A stretch of 34,854 bases of DNA from Solobacterium sp. (GCA_024696355.1 JAILGV010000134.1:1-34854); one strand, 5' to 3'. Positions 1-8,641 are shown, counted from the first letter of the stretch. The notes: a model not told the origin generated them from the letters alone. Numbers and translations: made by a program.

Positions 1-1262
1 ATGAACAGATAGTCCGTGATCATGTCAAGATGGCGGAAGTCATGCAGGTAGTAGGCATATTTGGTGAAGAACGTATCTTCCGTCAGATGGATGACAAAGG
101 ACCCGATGACAAACACTGCCGGAACGGCAATGAAGAATACTTCTTTTGCATATTTTGTAAGGAAGCGCTCGACGGCATTCATGATCCCGCTGAGGGGACT
201 GCGGTGCCAGAAGACCATGACCAGGATATAGAAGATCAGGATCGCTGCGGCAAGTACGGTATGCGGCCTGGAAACGAACGCACAGACATAGAAGACCATG
301 GACATGATGATGAGCGCCATGTCATGGAGGGCATTCTTTCTCTTTGATACAAACAGCCATGCGGCCAGTGAATACAGGACGGAGAATCCCATAAACAGGG
401 AACTGGAGGAACATGCAAGACCTGCCGCCGTCACAGGAATCAGCAGATACTTCATGTTTTCACAGTCTTCCTTCATCCAGCGGTAAATCATATAAACCGA
501 CAGCATGATATACAGGCCGCGGTAGGTGTTTCCGTAAAATGCAAATGTTACGTCCCAGTAGAAGAAATTGGAATACAGAAGCAGAAACAGCAGCACGGCG
601 CCGCGGATATATCTGTTTCTGAACGGAAGGTCACCGGCGACGTTGATGATCAGGGCACCGGAGAGCACCTGATACAGAAGACCGAGCCCCCATACACATA
701 CAACCGTTACCGGGATCATGGATTCCGCGGAGAGCAGATAATACGGGATATTGACCAGCCAGCAGAAGAATGAGGCAAAATGGAAATAGCCCTGGAACAG
801 ATAATAGACATTCCATTCACCGTTTCTCAGACCGTTCCCCAGATCGTACCAGTTCAGTTTCGGCGCATTGATGTTAAAGGCAACATAATTCAGATACGTT
901 GCGGTATCCGAATAGTCCATATCCACATACATCCTGGAGAAAACAAACAGGAAAAAGCATGCACATCCCAGCAGGATCAGAGTGTTTTTTGATTTCAGGC
1001 TTCTGAAAACATCTCTGATGTTCAGCAGCGTGCATGCGCATCCGGCAGCCAGAACAACTGCCGAGGGAATGATGATCCATGTAAAGGAAAGATTAAAAAG
1101 CTGGGCAGGATAATACAGCAGCTGCATGCATCCGAGAAGCACCATAAAACCCAGCGGCGCCGCGAAGCCTTTCCGCCCGATATTCAGTTTTTTCAGAAGC
1201 GTGCATCCTGTGCCTTCACTGATCAGAAGGAGGATTATCACTGCAAGTATGATCCGTTTCAT
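1..1262 (-). CDS. Multi-pass membrane protein, C-terminus cut by window edge
   Basis: The reading frame is open from an ATG at 1262 to the window edge, giving about 420 residues without a stop. It begins MKRIILAVIILLLISEGTG and holds roughly ten hydrophobic segments separated by short polar loops. One early extracytoplasmic loop carries YSDTATYLNYVAFN, followed by LNWYDLGNG. This pattern resembles GT-C-like or DUF6077-like membrane proteins linked to surface glycan assembly, but I do not recognise the family firmly. A TATACT -10-like box lies about 30 bases upstream of the start; the Shine-Dalgarno is weak. It is transcribed divergently from corA. Several short frames on the other strand are shadows. 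The function is unknown. Confidence 0.72.
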   Translation of the reverse strand, partial: MKRIILAVIILLLISEGTGCTLLKKLNIGRKGFAAPLGFMVLLGCMQLLYYPAQLFNLSFTWIIIPSAVVLAAGCACTLLNIRDVFRSLKSKNTLILLGCACFFLFVFSRMYVDMDYSDTATYLNYVAFNINAPKLNWYDLGNGLRNGEWNVYYLFQGYFHFASFFCWLVNIPYYLLSAESMIPVTVVCVWGLGLLYQVLSGALIINVAGDLPFRNRYIRGAVLLFLLLYSNFFYWDVTFAFYGNTYRGLYIMLSVYMIYRWMKEDCENMKYLLIPVTAAGLACSSSSLFMGFSVLYSLAAWLFVSKRKNALHDMALIIMSMVFYVCAFVSRPHTVLAAAILIFYILVMVFWHRSPLSGIMNAVERFLTKYAKEVFFIAVPAVFVIGSFVIHLTEDTFFTKYAYYLHDFRHLDMITDYLF

Positions 1263-1379
1263 TTTCTGGCCCTGCTGAAAAGAATGACTGCGTTGAACAG
1301 ACGATACAAGTATAGCATATCCGTCTGTCTGCAAAGTGCGTGAGGATACACGGAATTGCATCTCCTCAGCAGGAAAACA

Positions 1380-1408
1380 GTGAACTGTTCGGGAAGACAG
1401 GCTATAAT
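1380..1408 (+). promoter_or_regulatory. Putative corA promoter
   Basis: A perfect TATAAT sits at 1403-1408, 17 bases after a weak -35 (GTGAAC at 1380-1385). It lies 25 bases before the corA start. The rest of the 171-base gap between the divergent genes shows nothing else clear. Confidence 0.5.
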
Positions 1409-1433
1409 GTTGCCATAACTGTCAGAGGTTTTT

Positions 1434-2354
1434 ATGAAATTTTATCTTATTGCGGATTCACTGACCGAATGCAGTCAGGAAGACATTCAGAAAGGCGACC
1501 ATCAGTATGTAGCTGTTGTGACAACGGAGGAATACCGTTCGATATCTGATATTTTCAAAATGGGCGTGGATATCGATATGGATCTGAAGCGGATCCGGGA
1601 TACCAAGGCAGTCGTCAACTACGATTCACTGATGGGAACATTTAATATACCCGACCATGAAACATTCAGCAGCCGCAAGTTTCAGCTGGCGTTCCTTCTT
1701 GACGAAAGAGGAATTGTCTTTGTGGACGATGATGATTATACGGAGCGCCTGCTTCTGGATATCCAGCACAGCAGAAAATGGAAGCTTCCCTCACTGGAGC
1801 GCTTTGTCTATGATTTTCTGGAAGAAACAATCAAGAATGATCTCCGTATGCTGGATGCCCTGGAGGAAGAACTGAATATCATGGAGACCCAGATCATGGC
1901 CGGAAGCATCGAAGAATATCCGATGCAGCTCAATGAGATCCGCACGGACCTTCTTGATCTGTACAAGCATTATGAACATCTGATCGATCTGGCGAAGGAA
2001 CTGGAGGAGAATGAAAACGGCTTCTTCCGGGAAAAGAACCTGCGCTACTTCCGTCTGTTTACGGAACGTGTCGAGCGTCTGAAGGACAACGTCACACAGC
2101 TGCGTGACTTTATCGTTCAGCTCAGGGATCTGGTCAGCGGCCAGCTGAGCATCAAGCAGAACCACATCATGACGCTTCTTACAATCGTGACTTCGATTTT
2201 CATGCCTCTGACGCTGATTGTCGGATGGTACGGAATGAATTTCCGTTATATGCCCGAACTTGACTGGCGTCTCGGCTATCCGGTTGTGATTCTGTGCAGT
2301 CTTGCGATTGTGGCGGCTCTGCTGATCTGGTTTAAAAAGAAGAAGTGGCTCTGA
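1434..2354 (+). CDS. corA: CorA-family magnesium/divalent cation transporter
   Basis: The 306-residue protein has the CorA layout: a soluble N-terminal alpha/beta domain, a long charged helix (about residues 130-245, rich in E, L and K), then two membrane helices at the C-terminus. The first helix ends in the diagnostic GMN motif (G267-M268-N269, in WYGMNF). The tail ends in KKKKWL, a typical positive cytoplasmic end. CorA proteins form pentameric channels for Mg2+, and some members carry Co2+, Ni2+ or Zn2+. The start is chosen for AGAGGT just upstream and TATAAT at 1403. It is a single-gene unit closed by a terminator. Substrate is not shown by sequence alone. Confidence 0.93.
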   Translation: MKFYLIADSLTECSQEDIQKGDHQYVAVVTTEEYRSISDIFKMGVDIDMDLKRIRDTKAVVNYDSLMGTFNIPDHETFSSRKFQLAFLLDERGIVFVDDDDYTERLLLDIQHSRKWKLPSLERFVYDFLEETIKNDLRMLDALEEELNIMETQIMAGSIEEYPMQLNEIRTDLLDLYKHYEHLIDLAKELEENENGFFREKNLRYFRLFTERVERLKDNVTQLRDFIVQLRDLVSGQLSIKQNHIMTLLTIVTSIFMPLTLIVGWYGMNFRYMPELDWRLGYPVVILCSLAIVAALLIWFKKKKWL

Positions 2355-2370
2355 CAGGCAGAAGAATCTT

Positions 2371-2395
2371 AACAGGCTGACAAAAGCCTGTTTTT
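2371..2395 (+). terminator. Rho-independent terminator of corA
   Basis: AACAGGCT pairs with AGCCTGTT around a short loop and runs directly into TTTTT. Confidence 0.85.
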
Positions 2396-2437
2396 ATATC
2401 TGCCGGAAGAATCGAAGAGCTTTACACCGGAATCTGC

Positions 2438-2493
2438 TTGCAGAATAAAGGAAAACTGTATTATAACTAATGTTGTATAACAGTTGTTATAAT
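2438..2493 (+). promoter_or_regulatory. Promoter with overlapping putative TetR operator
   Basis: TTGCAG (2438-2443) and TATAAC (2462-2467) are spaced 18 bases. Overlapping and just after the -10 is an AT-rich patch with dyad elements built on GTTGTATAAC and GTTGTTATAA (2472-2492), which also contains a second TATAAT (2488-2493). The position is typical of an autoregulatory TetR site; binding is inferred. Confidence 0.5.
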
Positions 2494-2507
2494 ACAGGAG
2501 GTCATAT

Positions 2508-3095
2508 ATGCCGCCGAAAACAAGAATCAATGAAGAGAGCATCATCGGTGCCGCCGTTGAAGTGATCCGCAGAAGCGGCTTTGAGAGTATGAATGCAAGA
2601 ACGGTCGCAGCGCAGCTGCACTGTTCCACGCAGCCGGTGATGTATCATTTTTCGACAATCGGCAACCTGAAGAAGGCTGTCTACAGTCATGTTGATAAGC
2701 TTCACACGGAATATCTGATGAATACTCCGCCCGGACAGGATACTGTTTCGGGAATCGGCATGAACTATATACGTTTCGCTGTTGAGGAGCCGCAGCTTTT
2801 CCGTTTTCTGTTTCAGTCCGGATATGCAGCGGAAAACAGTCTGACAGAAATGCTGGATTCCGGGGAGCTGGTCCCGGTGCTGTCAGCTGTGCAGGAAGCA
2901 GCGGGTCTCAGCATGCAGAAGACCCGGAACGTATTCCTAATCGCCGCGATGTTTGTCCACGGATATGCAAGCATCATCGCAAACAACCATCTGGAATTTG
3001 ATGAAAAGCTGATTGCGGAACACCTTGAACGCGCATGGAACGGTGCTGTGCTTGCGGCATTACAGGAGGAACAAGATGAAAGTCATCATTCATGA
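2508..3095 (+). CDS. TetR/AcrR-family transcriptional regulator
   Basis: The 195-residue protein has an N-terminal TetR DNA-binding domain (about residues 8-55). Its helix-turn-helix reads NARTVAAQLHCSTQPVMYHF, where TQPVMYHF is the usual recognition helix. The remaining helical C-terminal half would bind a ligand and dimerise. The start has AGGAGGT seven bases upstream. Its stop overlaps the next start by 20 bases, so it is co-transcribed with two flavoproteins and probably regulates them and itself through the dyad upstream. The ligand cannot be told. Confidence 0.9.
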   Translation: MPPKTRINEESIIGAAVEVIRRSGFESMNARTVAAQLHCSTQPVMYHFSTIGNLKKAVYSHVDKLHTEYLMNTPPGQDTVSGIGMNYIRFAVEEPQLFRFLFQSGYAAENSLTEMLDSGELVPVLSAVQEAAGLSMQKTRNVFLIAAMFVHGYASIIANNHLEFDEKLIAEHLERAWNGAVLAALQEEQDESHHS

Positions 3096-3564
3096 TCTGG
3101 GTCCGGAGTACGAGGCCCTGATTGAAGAAAAATGCGGCCGCGCTTTTGCGGCGGATGGAAAATATGCACCGTGCCGGGGCTGCTTCGGCTGCTGGACCAG
3201 ACATCCGGCGGAGTGCTTCATGAAGGACAGACTGCAGCAGATCTGCCGCATAATCGGTCAGGCGGACGAACTTGTGATTGTCACGAAGAATCTCTACGGT
3301 GCATACAGCGCCGCAGTCAAGAATGTACTGGACCGTTCCATCGGGACTTCCACGCCGTTCAGCACCTACCGCGGCCGTCAGATGCATCATACGCTCCGCT
3401 ACGGAAAGCACGATCTCTGGAAAGTGGTGGTTTACGGAGAAGTGAGTGAAGCGGAAAAGGACACGTTCCGCTTTATGGCTGAGCGCAACGCAGTCAACGA
3501 CGGCTATGAGCGTTCCGAAGTCATTTTTCTGAAAGATCTGTCAGAACTGGAGGCATCATTATGA
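3076..3564 (+). CDS. Iron-sulfur-flavoprotein-like NAD(P)H:FMN reductase
   Basis: The 162-residue protein belongs to the flavodoxin-like NADPH-dependent FMN reductase superfamily. It shows the cysteine pattern C33-x2-C36-x2-C39-x7-C47, in the form CRGCFGCW, which in iron-sulfur flavoproteins of this fold binds or neighbours an Fe-S cluster. The segment TKNLYGAYSAAVKNVLDRSIG matches the flavin-binding loop and following helix of the family. I chose the ATG at 3076 because GGAGGA lies six bases upstream; a longer frame opens at 3013 but has no ribosome site and overlaps the TetR gene more. Its end overlaps the next ATG by four bases (ATGA). Probable role: flavin-dependent reduction of quinones, nitro compounds or similar, controlled by the TetR gene. 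Confidence 0.82.
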   Translation: MKVIIHDLGPEYEALIEEKCGRAFAADGKYAPCRGCFGCWTRHPAECFMKDRLQQICRIIGQADELVIVTKNLYGAYSAAVKNVLDRSIGTSTPFSTYRGRQMHHTLRYGKHDLWKVVVYGEVSEAEKDTFRFMAERNAVNDGYERSEVIFLKDLSELEASL

Positions 3565-4307
3565 AGACGGTATTCATCAACTGCAGTCCTAAAAAGCGCT
3601 TCTGTGCCTCAGCGTATTTTCTCTTTCTGCAGCGGCTTTTCACCGGCGGGGAAAAAGTAAATGAAACACTGCGTACGCCTGCCGATCATGCCCGCATTCT
3701 GGAACAGCTCCGTGATGCGCAGGCGGTGGTGTTCGGCGTTCCGCTTTATGTGGACGGTGTTCCGTCTCATGTGCTCCGCTTCATGGAGGAAATGGAGACC
3801 TTCTGCCGCGGAAACGGACTGAAGTTCAGCGTATACTGTATTGCCAACAACGGTTTCATTGAAGGAAAGCAGAACGAACCGCTGATGCAGGTCTTCGGGC
3901 ATTTCTGCACGCGTGCCGGCCTTGTTTTCGGCGGCGGAGTCGGGATCGGCGGCGGTGTCATGCTGAATGTGACACGAATCCTCTTCATCGTGGATATCGT
4001 ACTGCTTCTGCTGAATACCGTGCTGAGTGCGGCAAACACCGGCAGTTTCTTTCCGAAGGAAGCCTGGATCAGCTTTGCGGAGAATGCAGCCCTGCTGCTG
4101 TATTTCAATCTGGGTGTGCTGTTTTACCTTGCCGGCATGGGCAGAGCGATCAGGAGGGGAGCTTTCTTCGGGAAGAAATATACCCGGATCCTGATCCCGT
4201 CGTTTGTTTTCATTCTGTTCGCCGATATTTTCTTCATCATCATCTCTGTGCTGGAAGGCGGCATCTTCCGCGGATGGCTGGCGCGGAAGGAATTCGGAAA
4301 ATCATAA
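3561..4307 (+). CDS. Flavodoxin-fold oxidoreductase fused to a three-helix membrane domain
   Basis: The 248-residue protein starts MKTVFINCSPKK, a flavodoxin-fold phosphate-loop start, and continues with VVFGVPLYVDGVPSHVLRFME, which matches the NADPH-dependent FMN reductase family. After GGGVGIGGGVML (about residue 128-139) the rest holds three hydrophobic helices with basic loops, so the enzyme half would be tethered to the membrane. It is translationally coupled to the preceding reductase through an ATGA overlap. The pair under a TetR regulator suggests a redox or detoxification unit. Substrate is unknown; the electron partner may be the upstream Fe-S-type flavoprotein (inference). Confidence 0.75.
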   Translation: MKTVFINCSPKKRFCASAYFLFLQRLFTGGEKVNETLRTPADHARILEQLRDAQAVVFGVPLYVDGVPSHVLRFMEEMETFCRGNGLKFSVYCIANNGFIEGKQNEPLMQVFGHFCTRAGLVFGGGVGIGGGVMLNVTRILFIVDIVLLLLNTVLSAANTGSFFPKEAWISFAENAALLLYFNLGVLFYLAGMGRAIRRGAFFGKKYTRILIPSFVFILFADIFFIIISVLEGGIFRGWLARKEFGKS

Positions 4308-4335
4308 ATCCACAGCAGCCGCAGGCTGAAACAGG

Positions 4336-4372
4336 ACGGACTGCCGCAGTGAATGCGGCAATCCGTTTTTTT
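4336..4372 (+). terminator. Terminator of the TetR/flavoprotein operon
   Basis: A 13-position stem (ACGGAcTGCCGCA with TGCGGCAaTCCGT) is followed by a run of seven T. Confidence 0.92.
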
Positions 4373-4472
4373 CTGCTGTACCATGCCGGAAAGACAGCCT
4401 GAGAGTATTTATTTTCGGGGAGAGCGTGAAACGTCCGGTAATTAATAAGGTATACGGAACAGGAGAATACGA

Positions 4473-5384
4473 ATGGAACACTTAAATTACTGCGACTTTT
4501 CGAAACTGGCCTGCACTTCGATTCTGGATTATCTGCCGGAAAGCTATAAGGATGCTTCGGTCAGTGTTTTCAGGAATGTCAAGCTGGGCGGCGAGTATGA
4601 TGCGATGACCGTCAGAAGAAAGTCTGTAAAACAGGCTGGTGCCGTAAATCTGAATGCATTTTACGACAGATACTGCAGGGGGGATGATTTTGACAGCCTG
4701 CTGAAGCAGATGGCCGATATCGTGGAACAGGGAAATCTGAACTGTGACAGTGAATGGATTACGGATTACAGGGAAGCCAGCAGGCATCTGATCATGCGCG
4801 TGAGCAATGCCGGATGGAACGAAAAAGCGCTGAAAACAGTGCCGTACCGGCAGATCGGGGACCTGGCACTGACATTTCATATACTGATTGATCTGCCTGA
4901 CGGACAGAAGGGGACGGCAATGATCAATCATAATCTTCTGAAAATTTACGGCATAACGGAACAGCAGCTGTATGAGGATGCTCTGAAGAGCAGTCCGCTG
5001 GTTCAGCCCGCTTCCTTCGGCATCTTTAGTCTTGCGCCATCCGGGAGGCGGGACGCAGAATCAGACAGACTGTATGTGCTGACTAACGAAAGCGGATGTT
5101 TCGGGGCTTCCGTACTGTTCTATCCCGGAAAAATGAAGGAGGCTGCGTATGTGCTGGGCGGAGATTATTTTATTCTGCCTTCATCGATTCATGAGGTTTA
5201 TCTGCTCAGGGATACCGGACAGGATGCCGCAGAACTGGATGCGATTGTCAGGGAGGCAAACCGGGAGGCCGTGCAGAAGAGCGAGCAGCTGTCGGATCAT
5301 GTGTATCACTATGATGCGGAAAAAGATCTGTTTGAAAGCGGCAGTATATATGAAGCCGGAAAAGCAGAAAGGCATGTCTGCTGA
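4473..5384 (+). CDS. DUF5688 family protein
   Basis: The 303-residue soluble protein matches the DUF5688 family known from gut Bacillota, which I recognise by the C-terminal stretch: YVLTNESGCFGASVLFYPG, then YFILPSSIHEVYLL, then SDHVYHYD near the end. No catalytic motif is evident. The family often occurs in many copies per genome and its function is not established. The start has AGGAGA eight bases upstream. It stands alone between two terminators. Only a weak promoter (GTGAAA at 4426, TATAC at 4451) is visible. Confidence 0.85.
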   Translation: MEHLNYCDFSKLACTSILDYLPESYKDASVSVFRNVKLGGEYDAMTVRRKSVKQAGAVNLNAFYDRYCRGDDFDSLLKQMADIVEQGNLNCDSEWITDYREASRHLIMRVSNAGWNEKALKTVPYRQIGDLALTFHILIDLPDGQKGTAMINHNLLKIYGITEQQLYEDALKSSPLVQPASFGIFSLAPSGRRDAESDRLYVLTNESGCFGASVLFYPGKMKEAAYVLGGDYFILPSSIHEVYLLRDTGQDAAELDAIVREANREAVQKSEQLSDHVYHYDAEKDLFESGSIYEAGKAERHVC

Positions 5385-5391
5385 ATGAAGG

Positions 5392-5416
5392 GACCCGGAT
5401 CACCGGGTCTTTTCTT
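5392..5416 (+). terminator. Terminator of the DUF5688 gene
   Basis: GACCCGG and CCGGGTC pair around ATCA and are followed by TTTTCTTTC. Confidence 0.88.
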
Positions 5417-5463
5417 TCGGAAATCATGAAAGAACAGCTATAATTCTTAAGGATGGTGACTGT

Positions 5464-6120
5464 ATGCGCGGAGTGATATTTGACATGGACGGCGTTCTGT
5501 TTGATACGGAACGGGTATATCAGAGGATTATCAGACAGATTGCGGAAGAAGGGGGAATACAGCTTCCGCAGAATTTTGAAACAATTATATCCGGCACATC
5601 CGGAAAGGTGATGTACGATATTTTCTCCAGATATTTTCATGTTGAAGACGGCAGAACCGTGGAGAAGGAATGGAAGCGGCGCTCAGAGCTCACTTTCAGG
5701 GAAAGCGTTCCGATGAAGCCGCATGTCAGGGAAACGCTTGTCTGGCTGAAGGAAAATCATTACCGTACGGCTGTTGCGTCAGCCTCCGACAGAAATTGGA
5801 TCAGTCATTATCTGGAAGTTTCCGGACTGACGGAGTATTTCGATGTGATTGTCAGCGGCAGCGAAGTGAAAAACGGGAAGCCTGCACCGGATGTTTTCCT
5901 TTACGCGGCGGAACGTCTCGGACTTCAGGCGGCTGAATGTTATGTGATCGAAGACAGCCTGAACGGCGTACGGGCAGGACATGCGGCGGGCAGTGACACG
6001 ATCATGATTCCTGATCTTGCACAGCCTGATACAGAGATGCGTGAAATTGCCGAAGTCTGTGATAATATGGAAGAAGCACTGGTTTATATTCAGAACAGGC
6101 ATAAGGGGAATGCTTTCTGA
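5464..6120 (+). CDS. HAD-superfamily phosphatase, beta-phosphoglucomutase-like
   Basis: The 218-residue protein carries all HAD motifs in order: motif I FDMDGVLFDTE (nucleophile Asp and second Asp), motif II VASAS, motif III lysine in KNGKPAPDVF, and motif IV in VIEDSLNGVRAG. The helical cap between motifs I and II is of the C1 type found in subfamily IA, which includes beta-phosphoglucomutase and small phosphatases. The start has AAGGATGGTGA upstream and TATAAT at 5439-5444. The next small gene follows after 21 bases and probably shares the transcript. The substrate is likely a sugar phosphate, but this is an inference from family. Confidence 0.9.
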   Translation: MRGVIFDMDGVLFDTERVYQRIIRQIAEEGGIQLPQNFETIISGTSGKVMYDIFSRYFHVEDGRTVEKEWKRRSELTFRESVPMKPHVRETLVWLKENHYRTAVASASDRNWISHYLEVSGLTEYFDVIVSGSEVKNGKPAPDVFLYAAERLGLQAAECYVIEDSLNGVRAGHAAGSDTIMIPDLAQPDTEMREIAEVCDNMEEALVYIQNRHKGNAF

Positions 6121-6141
6121 TGACCGGGAAAAGGGGGATTT

Positions 6142-6429
6142 ATGACATCGAAGGACCTTGAGCCGTATCTTACCAAATTTGTCATGATTACCAGCTGTGA
6201 CGGTGTCCAGCATTCAGGGTATATTTCGAATCCCAGACAGATCCGCAGCGGGGATCCGGAGGTCAGGCTGGTCAACGGCCTGTATACGGAAAGCGTAAAA
6301 ATCGAGGATATCCTGATGATTGATCTGGCGCAGCGGCAGGACACTGTCTCGATTCCCGTAATTGATCTGAAAGAGGGATACGGTGCCGGTGAAGACGGCG
6401 GTATTCCGGAGAATAATGATGAGGATTAA
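6142..6429 (+). CDS. Small conserved-looking protein, function unknown
   Basis: This 95-residue protein has AAAGGGGG four bases before its ATG and follows the HAD gene by 21 bases. The N-terminal half (FVMITSCDGVQHSGYISN, then VRLVNGLYTESVKIEDILMIDL) looks like a small beta-barrel of Sm/SH3 type, with a turn between strands at CDG. The C-terminal 25 residues are acidic and likely disordered. I do not recognise a family. Its stop codon lies inside the first arm of the terminator. Confidence 0.7.
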   Translation: MTSKDLEPYLTKFVMITSCDGVQHSGYISNPRQIRSGDPEVRLVNGLYTESVKIEDILMIDLAQRQDTVSIPVIDLKEGYGAGEDGGIPENNDED

Positions 6430-6458
6430 GCAAATGAGAACTCATTTGCTTTTTTTTC
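6428..6458 (+). terminator. Terminator of the HAD/small-protein unit
   Basis: AAGCAAATGAG pairs perfectly with CTCATTTGCTT around AA and ends in eight T. It overlaps the upstream stop codon. Confidence 0.93.
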
Positions 6459-6501
6459 TGATGCCGCACCTGTATGATAAAGTTCGTGGAAGGAATTAAC
6501 C

Positions 6502-7500
6502 ATGGTCAGAATGAGTTTGAAAAACTGTCTTCTGGGCAGATATACGGCTGCCGAACTTCGGGATAAAGCGCGGCGGATCGGACTGTCCGGAGAAGAAAAC
6601 AGCATTGCCTGTGCGCAGAAACTGGCAGAAAGCATGCTGAAGATCGATAACTTCCGGAATGTGCTGCTTCTTCTGCATGATGACGAGATCCGCTTCATGG
6701 ATCAGGCCTGTGCAAAGGAAGAAGGCTTCCGGCCGGCTGAATCACAGTACGGGGCTGCCGATGCGCTGTTCAGGCTTGATTACGGATTTATTGTTTCGGG
6801 GAGCCGAGAGTTTGTGATTCCGGCTGATGTGAGGCTTGCCTATCAGCATATCCGGACGGATGAATTCGAAAAGAAAAGAAAGAAAATGAGCTGGCTTGCG
6901 GACTGTGTCCGGATGATACCTCTGATCTACCTTACACTTGAGGAAAAAGATCTGTACCGGATGTACAGAAAGCGGAAGAATTTTGAGGAAAGTGATTCTG
7001 AACTGAAGACTTTGCTTGACGAATATCTGAAAATGTCAGATTGTCCCTGTGTCAGAAAAGGTGATATATTGATTTCGAAAGTACTGGAGGAAAAAGACAT
7101 TACCGGAAAAATCCTGAAAATCCAGGAAAAAATGCCTGCGAATCTGGTGCCGTATTCAGAGGTCAGACAGATCACGGAACACGGGTATCCGTATACGGAA
7201 AAGGAATGGAAGCTGCTGAAGAAGTTCTTTGTCAGAAAATGCGGATGCACGGCGGATTACGCTGATATGGCCTGCGGTGTCGTATGGATGGAACTGGCTG
7301 CCGGAGCGGACCCGGAGATGATCGGGGAGGACCTTGCCGCAAGTGAGATCACGGTTCCTGAAAGCGAACGGAAAAACCTTGAGAATATGATCAGTCTGAT
7401 CAGACTGAATGTAAGAATGTCTTACTACAGGGGAATGCCCCTGTATCAGGCTGCGGGAGAGTATCCCGTGCCGTTATCGGAAGAGGAGATAGGAAAATGA
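6502..7500 (+). CDS. Protein of unknown function, coupled to ald
   Basis: The 332-residue protein is soluble and largely helical, rich in Lys, Glu and Arg, with no signal peptide or membrane segment. The N-terminal part (SLKNCLLGRYTAAELRDKAR) looks like a helical repeat or winged-helix entry. The middle (about residues 125-190) is a charged, possibly coiled region. I see no catalytic motif and do not recognise the family. GGAAGG lies seven bases before the chosen ATG; a second ATG three codons in is possible. TATGAT at 6473 may be the -10. Its stop overlaps the ald start by four bases, so translation of the two is coupled. Possible roles range from regulator to scaffold; none is shown. Confidence 0.72.
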   Translation: MVRMSLKNCLLGRYTAAELRDKARRIGLSGEENSIACAQKLAESMLKIDNFRNVLLLLHDDEIRFMDQACAKEEGFRPAESQYGAADALFRLDYGFIVSGSREFVIPADVRLAYQHIRTDEFEKKRKKMSWLADCVRMIPLIYLTLEEKDLYRMYRKRKNFEESDSELKTLLDEYLKMSDCPCVRKGDILISKVLEEKDITGKILKIQEKMPANLVPYSEVRQITEHGYPYTEKEWKLLKKFFVRKCGCTADYADMACGVVWMELAAGADPEMIGEDLAASEITVPESERKNLENMISLIRLNVRMSYYRGMPLYQAAGEYPVPLSEEEIGK

Positions 7501-8612
7501 GAGTCGGATGTGTCAAAGAACTGAAAAACAACGAATTCCGTGTGGGAATGACACCGGACAATGTCAAAGCGTATGTGAATGCCGGCCATGATGTCTACAT
7601 CGAAAAGGGTGCAGGCCTCGGATCGGGCTTTACGGATGATGAATACGTGGAAGCCGGAGCCAATGTTCTGAACCAGGCGGCGGAAATCTGGGAACATTCC
7701 GAGATGATCGTCAAGGTAAAGGAACCGCTTCCCGAAGAATACAAGTATTTCCATGACGGGCTGATTATTTTTACATATCTGCATCTTGCGGCCAACAGGC
7801 GCCAGACGGATGCGCTGCTTGCGGGAAAGATCAAGGGTGTCGCTTATGAAACACTGATGGAAAAAGATCATACCCTTCCTCTTCTTGCCCCGATGAGCCA
7901 GATTGCCGGCCGTCTTTCCATTCAGGAGGGCGCCAAGTATCTGGAGAAGCGCTTCGGCGGAGAGGGCATCCTGCTGGCAGGTGTTCCGGGAACCCCGAAG
8001 GCAAATGTAGTCATTCTCGGCGGCGGAACCGTCGGTATGAATGCGTGCCGCATTGCGGTGGGCATGGGTGCCAACGTAACGATTATCGACATTTCACTGA
8101 AGAGACTTGAAATGCTCGACAATATGTTCGGCTCCGTAATCCAGACGCTTGTTTCCAATGATTCGAACATTGAGCGCGCCGTCAGGGACGCGGACCTTGT
8201 CATCGGCTGTGTTCTGATTCCGGGCAAAGCTGCGCCGAAGATTTTCAGAAAGAAATATCTGAAGGAAATGAAGCCGGGTGCCGTATTTGTCGATGTTGCG
8301 GTTGACCAGGGCGGCTGCGGCGAAACAACCAGGGAAACAAGCCATGACGATCCTGTCTACATCGTAGATAATATTGTTCATTACTGCGTCGGCAATATGC
8401 CGGGTGCCGTAGCGAGGACGTCCACGATTGCGCTGACAAACGCAACTGTCAGATACGGACTTGAGATTGCCGGAAACGGACTTGAAGAAGCGTGCCGGAA
8501 GAATCCCGTGATCTATTCTGCTGTCAATACCTATGACGGCAAAGTAACCTGCAGAAACGTTGCGGAAAGCTTTGATGATCTGCAGTACACTGATCCGTCG
8601 ACACTCTTCTGA
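7497..8612 (+). CDS. ald: Alanine dehydrogenase
   Basis: The 371-residue protein is full length for the family (about 370) and aligns by eye from MRVGCVKELKNNEFRVGMTP to the end. It converts L-alanine, NAD+ and water to pyruvate, NADH and ammonium, in either direction. Visible marks are KVKEP with the substrate lysine near residue 75, LHLAAN with the catalytic His96, and the NAD-binding Rossmann motif VVILGGGTVGMNA followed by the ribose-binding Asp in IIDIS. The stretch MPGAVARTSTIALTNAT near the C-terminus is also typical. It is translated with the unknown gene upstream and closed by a terminator. A role in nitrogen or pyruvate balance is likely. Confidence 0.97.
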   Translation: MRVGCVKELKNNEFRVGMTPDNVKAYVNAGHDVYIEKGAGLGSGFTDDEYVEAGANVLNQAAEIWEHSEMIVKVKEPLPEEYKYFHDGLIIFTYLHLAANRRQTDALLAGKIKGVAYETLMEKDHTLPLLAPMSQIAGRLSIQEGAKYLEKRFGGEGILLAGVPGTPKANVVILGGGTVGMNACRIAVGMGANVTIIDISLKRLEMLDNMFGSVIQTLVSNDSNIERAVRDADLVIGCVLIPGKAAPKIFRKKYLKEMKPGAVFVDVAVDQGGCGETTRETSHDDPVYIVDNIVHYCVGNMPGAVARTSTIALTNATVRYGLEIAGNGLEEACRKNPVIYSAVNTYDGKVTCRNVAESFDDLQYTDPSTLF

Positions 8613-8641
8613 GCCTCCGTATATAAAAATCAGGGATATGA

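Noticed and set aside
3013-3075. Upstream start extending the first flavoprotein by 21 residues
   Set aside because: No ribosome site, deep overlap with the TetR gene, and the extension does not fit the flavodoxin fold start.
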